A DNA stretch of 64,000 bases from Cryomorphaceae bacterium. GTDB taxonomy: Bacteria; Bacteroidota; Bacteroidia; Flavobacteriales_D; Parvicellaceae. The notes beneath the pieces were generated by a model. The model did not search any database and had not been told where the DNA came from. It was given only the letters and a program-made list of their open reading frames with translations. Position 1 is the stretch's first letter; every line of letters starts with the position of its first letter. The position numbers were made by a program, and so were the translations under genes. Shown here piece by piece: positions 58,101 through 64,000 of the stretch. The stretch is from the NCBI GenBank assembly GCA_905182525.1, contig CAJJBV010000002.1:186001-250000 (forward strand), in the 5' to 3' direction.

Positions 58101-58576
58101 TAACGAATGGAAAGAACATTTAAGAGAAATGGATTTTCTAAAACAAAGTGTTTATCACGCGCAGTATGAACAAAAAGATCCACTTTTGATATATAAGTTA
58201 GAAGGTTATGAGCTTTTTCAAGGTATGATGGATAAAATGAATAGAGATATTATTTCATTTTTAATGAAAGCTCAACTTCATAATCCGGATGAACAAACTC
58301 TTTCGTCAGATAATAGCCCTAGACCAAAACAAGACTTTCAGTAAATTAAAAGCTGGTAGAGAAGATGTGGCTCAATCTACAAGAATGAATAATGAAATGG
58401 CACAGCAAAATCAGTCTGGACCACCTGTAAAACATTCGCCTGTTATGGTTGCTAAAAAACCTGGTAGAAATGAAAGAGTTAAAATTTTAAATCTTCAAAA
58501 TGGTGAAACTAAAGAAATGAAGTTTAAACAAGCCGAAGTATTAATTAGTACTGGTGCTTGGCAAATAGTTAATTAG
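55183..58576 (+). CDS. secA: Preprotein translocase ATPase SecA, interrupted by four frameshifts
   Basis: SecA drives export through SecYEG. The first 2.1 kb is clean and has Walker A GEGKT (194-198), DEVDS (299-303), a Bacteroidota-type insertion of about 100 residues (about 335-440) and [11 protein letters not shown]. Frames change near 57301, 57452-57453, 58071-58072 and 58339, each fixed by removing one base: [43 protein letters not shown] and [14 protein letters not shown]. Corrected length is about 1129 residues, normal for this phylum. The end ([20 protein letters not shown]) lacks the zinc-binding CxC tail, as usual here. secA is essential, so decay is unlikely. Confidence 0.92.
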
Positions 58577-58589
58577 TTGATTTATAACT

Positions 58590-60026
58590 TTAGTTTAATA
58601 CCAATATTAAAGGAATTCCAAAATAGACCATTATTAAAATTAAAATAATTGAGAATATATTTATCATTATTCCAGCTTTAACCATATCAGATATTTTTAG
58701 CAATCTAGATCCAAAAACAACAGCATTTGGAGGAGTTGCTACTGGCAACATAAAGGCACATGAGGCAGCTAGAGTAGTTCCAACAAGCAATAAATAAGGA
58801 TTAATTTGCATTAGGTTTGCTATTGGAATCATAACAGGGAGAAGCATTGCTGTAGTCGCCATATTAGAAGTCATTTCAGTTAGGAAGTTAACACCAGCAA
58901 CTACTATTAAAATAATTATAAATGAATTTGTAAATGTCATGAAAGTCAATTGTTCACCTATCCAAATATCTAGACCAGTTGACTGAAACCCTTTAGCAAT
59001 TGATAAGCCACCACCAAACAGTAATAATATTCCCCACGGTATAGTGACAGCATCTTTCCATTTAAGAATAGGTTCTTTTTTATCTTTAGATGGTAGTATA
59101 AACAAAATAATCGCACTTGAAATTGCAATCATACTATCATCAAAATTAGGAATTAAAAGATTTATTGTGTTTTTTCTAAAAATCCAGCACAATATAGTTA
59201 GGGTAAATACAAAAAGAATTTTCTTTTCCTCATTGCTAATTTTACCCATTTTAAATAAAAGTCTTTTAATTTCTTCTTTTCCACCTGGGAACCCAACTTT
59301 ATTGAGTTTAAAAGCATATTTAGTTAATAATAACCAAATAAAAACCATTAAAACAATTGATATGGGAAGACCAATTTTCATCCATTGAAAAAACGAGATT
59401 TCGATATTAAAATTATCTTGAGCAAATCCTGCGAAAATAAGATTTGGAGGAGTTCCAATTAAAGTCGCTATTCCCCCGGCTGAGGCGCTGTAAGCTACAC
59501 CAAGCATTAATGCTTTACCAAATACCTTATTTTCATTTTCTAAAGTAGCAGGATGATCATTCAGTTGATTTATCACTGAAAGCGCAATTGGAAGCATCAT
59601 AACTGTAGTAGCAGTATTAGAAATCCACATGGACAAAAACCCTGTTGCCAACATAAAACCTAATATTATTTTATCAGTACTTCCACCAATTTTTAGTATA
59701 ATATTGAGCGCTATTCTTTTGTGAAGATTCCATTTCTGAATGGCATTTGCTAATATAAATCCCCCAATAAATAAAAAAATGTATTTATGTCCATAATTAG
59801 ATCCAGTTTCTTGAATATTTAGAATATTTAATGAAGGAAATAATATTATTGGTAAAAGTGCTGTTACTGCAATTGGTACAACCTCACTAATCCACCAAAT
59901 TGCCATCCATAGAATGACCCCTAATAATCTAAACCCATTTTCTGACATCTCATCTGGTGTGCTCAAAAAGAAAGTAGAAACAAAAACTAAAGGACCCAAT
60001 ATTTTATAAAGTGATTTTTTAGTCAT
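58590..60026 (-). CDS. SLC13/DASS family sodium:anion symporter
   Basis: A 478-residue transporter with about 12 membrane helices and the DASS hallmarks: two SNT-type motifs, first ISNTATTVMMLPIALSV and second TSNMATTAMLLPVMIPI, plus GGIATLIGTPPN and VATPPNAVVFGS. Members move dicarboxylates, citrate or sulfate with sodium; the substrate is not decidable. It overlaps the upstream 2-hydroxyacid dehydrogenase by 8 bases, hinting at an organic acid. Confidence 0.9.
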   Translation of the reverse strand: MTKKSLYKILGPLVFVSTFFLSTPDEMSENGFRLLGVILWMAIWWISEVVPIAVTALLPIILFPSLNILNIQETGSNYGHKYIFLFIGGFILANAIQKWNLHKRIALNIILKIGGSTDKIILGFMLATGFLSMWISNTATTVMMLPIALSVINQLNDHPATLENENKVFGKALMLGVAYSASAGGIATLIGTPPNLIFAGFAQDNFNIEISFFQWMKIGLPISIVLMVFIWLLLTKYAFKLNKVGFPGGKEEIKRLLFKMGKISNEEKKILFVFTLTILCWIFRKNTINLLIPNFDDSMIAISSAIILFILPSKDKKEPILKWKDAVTIPWGILLLFGGGLSIAKGFQSTGLDIWIGEQLTFMTFTNSFIIILIVVAGVNFLTEMTSNMATTAMLLPVMIPIANLMQINPYLLLVGTTLAASCAFMLPVATPPNAVVFGSRLLKISDMVKAGIMINIFSIILILIMVYFGIPLILVLN

Positions 60027-60966
60027 TTATATAAGTTTGAAATTTTTGATGAATTTTTTCCAATATGACTTTCGCCATTTTTTCTTTAGATTCAAAAGAC
60101 CACCCTGCAACATGAGGACTTAAAACTACATTTTGAAACTTTTTTAAATCTTCAAAATATTTATTATTAGAATTATTAATATTAAAGTTACTGGATTCTA
60201 TATCTAAAACATCCAAACAAGCTCCAATAATTTTTTTTGATCTTAAAGATTCTACTAAATCCTTTAAAATCACCGATTTTCCTCTCGCTGTATTTATTAA
60301 TATAAAAGGCTTTTTAAATTTTTTAATAAAATGTTTATCAAACATTCCTATAGTTTCTTCGTTTAAAGGGGTATGTAAACTTACAAAATCTGCTGTTTGA
60401 AATATTTCATTAATATCTACTTCCTTAACATCTTTAGATCCAAATCCAGAAATATACTTATCATAAGCAATTACTTCCATTTCAAATCCAGAAAGTCGTT
60501 GAGCTAAGGCTTTACCCATGTAACCATAACCAATAATTGCCATTACTTTACCTTTAAGCTCAGTCCCTCTATTATTTTCTCTCTCCCAGATATTTTTTCT
60601 TACTTCAAGATTTGTTATGTTAATGTGATTAATAAGATTAAGGATCATTCCCAATGTGTGTTCGGCTACTGCATCTCTATTACCTTCAGGACTTCTAAAT
60701 ACCTCAATATTATTTTCTTTACAATATTTTAAATCAATATTTTCTAATCCAGAACCTGGTCTGGCAATAAATTTTAATTTTTTAGCAAATTTTAGTTGAT
60801 CCCTATTTAACTTAAACTTTGACCTAATAACAATTCCCTCTATTGATGCAGCGTTGAGTCGAAAATCTTCAGCAGTCCAATTTTTACCATCTATAATTTC
60901 CCAATTCCAAGATGAAAATGTTTCATGAATTATAGGATGAAAATCGTCTAAAAGTGCAACTTTCAT
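60019..60966 (-). CDS. D-2-hydroxyacid dehydrogenase family protein
   Basis: A 315-residue NAD(P)-dependent oxidoreductase with the Rossmann GYGYMGKAL, a catalytic arginine in LINTARG, a substrate-site segment ARPGSGLENID and a catalytic histidine in VVLSPHVAGWS. The family includes phosphoglycerate, lactate and glyoxylate reductases; which this is cannot be told. The GDRD-like NRDAVAEHTLGMIL helix is conserved. It lies 3 bases after mgtE. Confidence 0.88.
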   Translation of the reverse strand: MKVALLDDFHPIIHETFSSWNWEIIDGKNWTAEDFRLNAASIEGIVIRSKFKLNRDQLKFAKKLKFIARPGSGLENIDLKYCKENNIEVFRSPEGNRDAVAEHTLGMILNLINHINITNLEVRKNIWERENNRGTELKGKVMAIIGYGYMGKALAQRLSGFEMEVIAYDKYISGFGSKDVKEVDINEIFQTADFVSLHTPLNEETIGMFDKHFIKKFKKPFILINTARGKSVILKDLVESLRSKKIIGACLDVLDIESSNFNINNSNNKYFEDLKKFQNVVLSPHVAGWSFESKEKMAKVILEKIHQKFQTYIND

Positions 60967-60969
60967 TTT

Positions 60970-62319
60970 TTAAAAATAAAGTACGCTTCCGATTAAGAAA
61001 TATATTAAAAGTCCAATAATATCATTAGTAGTAGTTATAAAAGGTCCTGTTGCTAATGCTGGATCAATTTTATATTTATTTAAAATTAATGGGATAAATG
61101 TTCCAAAAAGACCAGCATATGTAAATACCGCAACTAATGAAACTCCAATTGTCAATGCAAGATAAAAATCACTTTTAGTAAACCAGCAAAATAATAAAGC
61201 TATTGTAGCACATATCAATCCATTAAATAAAGCCACAATAAGTTCTTTAAATAATTTTTTAAATATGGATTCATAGTTAATGGTATTATTTGCAAGAGAT
61301 TGTACAATTATGGCTGATGATTGTACCCCAACATTACCTCCCATAGCAAGAATTAATGGAATGAAAGAAGCCATTACTGCATTTTCTTTAAGTTGATATT
61401 CGAAAAACCCAATAACATAAGCGCCCAGAATACCTCCAAGCAACCCTATAAGCAACCACGGAAGTCGTGCCCTGCTAATAACAAATAACGAATCTGTAGA
61501 TTCTACTTTTTCAGAAATACCACTAGCCATTTGGTAATCTTTTTCAGCTTCTTCTTTAATTACATCTAACGCATCATCAATAGTAATTCTTCCTAATAAT
61601 TTGTTGTTTTCATCAACTACAGGAATTACTACAAGGTCATATTTTTCCATTTTAGAAGCTACAGATTCTGAGTCTTCATTTATTTTTACAGAAATAGAAT
61701 CTTTTTTATAAATATCTTTAATGAGGGTGTCGTCAGAGGCATATAAAAACCTTTTAAGAGATAGAATTCCTTTAAAATCTTTAGATGAGTCAATAACATA
61801 AATAGTATAAACTTGATCAACATTTTCTACTTGTTCTCGGAGTTTTTGTAAGGCATTTTTCACTGTCCAGTTCCAATCGGCAGAAACAAAATCAACATCC
61901 ATAATTCCACCAGCACTATTCTCATCATAGTTCATTAACATAGAAATATCTGAAGAATGTTCTTCGTCTTTTAATGCTTCTAAAACTTCTTCTTGTATGT
62001 TTTCTGGTAAATCTTGAATGACATCTGTAGCGTCATCTGCATCCATTTTTTCAATAGATTCAGCAATTTCTTCTGCAGATAATGATTCAAGAAATTGTTC
62101 CCTGGTGTCTTCTTCAATTTCCACTAAAACTTCAGAAGCTAATTCTTCATCTAAAAGATGATACAGATACTGTGATTGAGGAAGATTTACAATTTCAAGT
62201 ATTTCTGCTATATCTGCAGGATGCAAAGGATTAATAGCCTCTACAATAAAGCTATTGTCTTCATTTTCAATTGCTGAAATTAAATTGTCTATAAATTGTT
62301 TTGTTAATTCAAATTGCAT
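60970..62319 (-). CDS. mgtE: Magnesium transporter MgtE
   Basis: A 449-residue magnesium channel with an N-terminal superhelical domain (about 20-130, HPADIAEILEIVNLP), a CBS pair (about 135-260) that senses cytosolic magnesium, and five membrane helices with GGNVGVQSSAIIVQSLA and the pore region PFITTTNDIIGLLIYF. No magnesium riboswitch was seen in the short 44-base gap to rsmA, so control is probably only by the protein. Confidence 0.93.
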   Translation of the reverse strand: MQFELTKQFIDNLISAIENEDNSFIVEAINPLHPADIAEILEIVNLPQSQYLYHLLDEELASEVLVEIEEDTREQFLESLSAEEIAESIEKMDADDATDVIQDLPENIQEEVLEALKDEEHSSDISMLMNYDENSAGGIMDVDFVSADWNWTVKNALQKLREQVENVDQVYTIYVIDSSKDFKGILSLKRFLYASDDTLIKDIYKKDSISVKINEDSESVASKMEKYDLVVIPVVDENNKLLGRITIDDALDVIKEEAEKDYQMASGISEKVESTDSLFVISRARLPWLLIGLLGGILGAYVIGFFEYQLKENAVMASFIPLILAMGGNVGVQSSAIIVQSLANNTINYESIFKKLFKELIVALFNGLICATIALLFCWFTKSDFYLALTIGVSLVAVFTYAGLFGTFIPLILNKYKIDPALATGPFITTTNDIIGLLIYFLIGSVLYF

Positions 62320-62363
62320 TGAAAAATATTGAAATATAATTATACTAAATTATGAATTATTAA

Positions 62364-63128
62364 CTAGTTAATTTTAGATTCTAATAAATTAGTGATTTCT
62401 ATAAAATTATTTACTGTAAGCTCTTCAGGCCTCTTGGTCATTAAAACATGGTCAATTTTTTGCTCTCCGAGTAGCGATTTTAGTGAGTTTCTAGCCATTT
62501 TCCTCCTTTGATTAAATATCGCCTTTACAACTCTAAAAAATAATTTTTCATTACAATTTAGCTGTTTTACATCATTTCTACTAATTCTTATTACACCAGA
62601 TTTTACTTTTGGTGGAGGATCAAAAACATCTTCATTTACTGTAAATAAATACTCAGCTTTAAAAAATGCTTGAATTAGTACTGATAAAATTCCATATTTT
62701 TTTGTTCCAGGTCCAGAACACACTCTTTCTGCAACTTCTTTCTGAAACATCCCAACCATTTCATCGATAATATCTCTATGGTCATAAATTTTAAATAAAA
62801 TCTGAGAAGAGATATTATATGGAAAATTTCCAGTTACTGTAAAGTTACTAGTGAATAAATTTTTCCAATTTACTTTTAAAATATCTTCATTGTAAACTTT
62901 TAATTTTGGATATTTTAGATTAAGAAATTTAATAGATTCTTGGTCGAGCTCGTAGGTCTTTAAATTAATATCCTTTTGAACTAAAAACTTTGTCAAGGCT
63001 CCAGTTCCAGGACCAATTTCAAGTAGGTTTATCTTTTTATTTTTTGAAATAGAGTTTGAAATTCGTTCGCTTATACTTTCATCTATTAAAAAATGTTGCC
63101 CTAAATACTTTTTTGGTTTAACGTTCAT
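62364..63128 (-). CDS. rsmA: 16S rRNA (adenine1518/1519-N6)-dimethyltransferase
   Basis: RsmA (KsgA) dimethylates two adenines in helix 45 of 16S rRNA. The 254-residue protein starts MNVKPKKYLGQHFLIDESI, with the SAM site EIGPGTGALT (37-46) and the adenine-methyltransferase motif NFPY (101-104). The C-terminal domain ends in PEELTVNNFIEITNLLES. Its start overlaps the stop of a 40-residue upstream ORF. Confidence 0.95.
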   Translation of the reverse strand: MNVKPKKYLGQHFLIDESISERISNSISKNKKINLLEIGPGTGALTKFLVQKDINLKTYELDQESIKFLNLKYPKLKVYNEDILKVNWKNLFTSNFTVTGNFPYNISSQILFKIYDHRDIIDEMVGMFQKEVAERVCSGPGTKKYGILSVLIQAFFKAEYLFTVNEDVFDPPPKVKSGVIRISRNDVKQLNCNEKLFFRVVKAIFNQRRKMARNSLKSLLGEQKIDHVLMTKRPEELTVNNFIEITNLLESKIN

Positions 63129-63240
63129 TATTTAAAAAATTAGATAGATGTTTAAAAAACACCATTAAAGCTAAAAAGAGATATCTAACAGGTCGAGAAT
63201 ATCGCCCTTTATTTAAATCATATTTTGGTAAGCTTCTCAT
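63118..63240 (-). CDS. Small basic ORF upstream of rsmA (40 residues)
   Basis: From the ATG at 63240, 40 codons run to a TAA that overlaps the rsmA start by 11 bases. The product is MRSLPKYDLNKGRYSRPVRY followed by a hydrophobic stretch (about 21-29). No family is known to me. The tight overlap with rsmA suggests translational coupling, but chance cannot be excluded for such a short frame. Confidence 0.4.
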   Translation of the reverse strand: MRSLPKYDLNKGRYSRPVRYLFLALMVFFKHLSNFLNNER

Positions 63241-63312
63241 TTTTAATTATCGAATATAAAGTTAACATACTTCATTAACTTATTTTTATCAAAATATCAA
63301 TATTAAAAAGTA

Positions 63313-63344
63313 TTGTGATTAAGTGCTCTCTTTTCTTAAATTTG
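63313..63344 (+). promoter_or_regulatory. Candidate Bacteroidota-type promoter for rbfA
   Basis: TTG (63313-63315), a 21-base spacer and TAAATTTG (63337-63344) lie 8 bases upstream of the rbfA ATG. The -7 box fits TAnnTTTG well; the upstream box lacks one T and the spacer is slightly long. Confidence 0.5.
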
Positions 63345-63352
63345 CAAACTAT

Positions 63353-63685
63353 ATGAGTATACGGCAAGAAAAAATAGCGGGTGTAATTAAAAAAGAATTA
63401 GGTAAATATTTTCAGCTTAATGCAATTTCTATATGTAAAGGGGCCATGATTACCGTAACTACTGTTAGAATGAGTCCTGATTTATCTATTGCGAAAGTTT
63501 ATATAAGTATTTTTGGAGGTAATAATAATGACGAATCTTTTGATCATGTAATAACACAATCTAAATTTATAAGACACGAGATCAGTAAAATAGTAAGAAA
63601 CCAATTAAGGAAAATGCCTGAATTACGATTTTTTAGAGACGATTCATTTGATTATGCACAAAAAATAGATAATCTTTTAAAATGA
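63353..63685 (+). CDS. rbfA: 30S ribosome-binding factor RbfA
   Basis: A 110-residue KH-like protein that helps mature the 5' end of 16S rRNA. It shows SIRQEKIAGVIKKELGKYFQ, TVRMSPDLSIAKVYISIFGG and the C-terminal LRKMPELRFFRDDSFDYAQKID. The frame is open to a GTG at 63323, but ATG 63353 gives the usual start and follows the promoter. Its stop overlaps the next gene in ATGA. With rsmA across the gap it forms a 30S-maturation neighbourhood. Confidence 0.92.
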   Translation: MSIRQEKIAGVIKKELGKYFQLNAISICKGAMITVTTVRMSPDLSIAKVYISIFGGNNNDESFDHVITQSKFIRHEISKIVRNQLRKMPELRFFRDDSFDYAQKIDNLLK

Positions 63686-64000
63686 AAAAACTTTATAAAT
63701 TTCTTCTTAATACACTTCCCCGACCTCTTTTAATTAGACTAAGTTACGTTTTTAAGTTTTTTGCTCCATTAGCTTATTATGGCAATAAAGTTCACTGTCC
63801 TGTTTGTGAAAAAGACTTTAGAAAATTTCTTTCATATGGTTCAAATATTGTTCACCGAGAAAATGTTTTGTGTCCTTATGATTTAACACTAGAGAGACAT
63901 CGGTTGATGTGGCTATATTTAAAGAAAAGTACATTTTTTAAAGATGACAATCTTAAGGTACTTCATGTAGCTCCAGAACAATGTTTTCATCCGATTTTTA
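63682..64000 (+). CDS. Putative SAM-dependent methyltransferase, partial (right edge)
   Basis: 106 codons are open to the window end. The N-terminus is basic and hydrophobic (MKKLYKFLLNTLPRPLLIRL), then a knuckle-like CPVCEKDFRKFLSYG with a later CPYD, and a segment LKVLHVAPEQCF that looks like the start of a class I methyltransferase fold. Similar proteins in Bacteroidota are annotated as methyltransferases, but the SAM site lies mostly outside the window. It overlaps rbfA by 4 bases. Confidence 0.6.
   Translation, partial: MKKLYKFLLNTLPRPLLIRLSYVFKFFAPLAYYGNKVHCPVCEKDFRKFLSYGSNIVHRENVLCPYDLTLERHRLMWLYLKKSTFFKDDNLKVLHVAPEQCFHPIF

Noticed and set aside
55183-58576. secA as a degraded pseudogene
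   Set aside because: Every domain is conserved on both sides of each break and only one-base changes are needed; decay would leave more than indels in an essential gene.
60920-62363. Magnesium riboswitch ahead of mgtE
   Set aside because: The upstream gap to rsmA is only 44 bases and shows no fitting structure; MgtE has its own CBS sensor.

Overview
The window reads as a chromosomal segment of a low-GC marine-type Bacteroidota, most likely order Flavobacteriales (a Cryomorphaceae/Crocinitomicaceae-like lineage is my guess). The signs are very AT-rich DNA, almost no Shine-Dalgarno sites, TAnnTTTG-type promoter boxes, type IX secretion (T9SS) components and cargo with C-terminal sorting domains, a SecA with the Bacteroidota-type C-terminus, and gene orders familiar from flavobacteria such as pabB-tilS, mreBCD-mrdA-rodA, ExbB/ExbD/ExbD-dusB and DUF2795-secA. 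I see no rRNA, tRNA, CRISPR array, prophage, insertion sequence or conjugative element. No gap above 300 bases is without a gene.

Layout. 1-7.9 kb is a minus-strand run: tatD, a DUF4105 (Lnb-like) protein, lpd, hemH, pabB, tilS and a dsbD-like gene cut by the left edge. 8-15.4 kb holds an acyltransferase and a minus-strand pair, a PorV/PorQ-family protein and a 1734-residue PorU-like C25 peptidase. pssA and purS follow on the plus strand. 16.4-22.1 kb is a tightly coupled minus-strand operon: kynU, a new 52-residue membrane peptide, kmo, a putative outer-membrane protein, an acyl-CoA thioesterase, DUF4254 and a family-9 glycosyltransferase. 22-30.3 kb holds hemL, yifB, a PpiD-like foldase, hemG and purH. 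30.3-35.9 kb is the rod-shape operon mreB-mreC-mreD-mrdA-rodA. 36-38.2 kb has a nucleotidyltransferase, a small lipoprotein and an MlaE/MlaF-type ABC pair. 38.2-44.2 kb carries three secreted T9SS cargo proteins, two of them paralogous. gcvP follows. 47-52.3 kb has a UbiA-like protein, asparaginase and an ExbB-small-small-ExbD-ExbD energising module. 52.3-58.6 kb has a CPBP protease, dusB, a cobalamin adenosyltransferase, DUF2795 and secA. 58.6-64 kb has a DASS transporter, a 2-hydroxyacid dehydrogenase, mgtE, rsmA, a 40-residue ORF, rbfA and a methyltransferase cut by the right edge.

How the genes fit together. Most are housekeeping: haem synthesis (hemL, hemG, hemH), purines (purS, purH), folate/PABA (pabB), tRNA and ribosome maturation (tilS, dusB, rsmA, rbfA), cell shape, envelope lipid and lipoprotein handling, Sec export and T9SS secretion.

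The most unusual feature is that seven genes, including the normally essential secA and tilS, are broken by twelve single-base frameshifts. Ten of these are extra bases and two are missing bases in A runs. Residual sequencing or assembly error is the simplest explanation, and a lineage-wide +1 recoding habit is the exciting but less likely one. I did not find a clearly novel defence or mobile system here.
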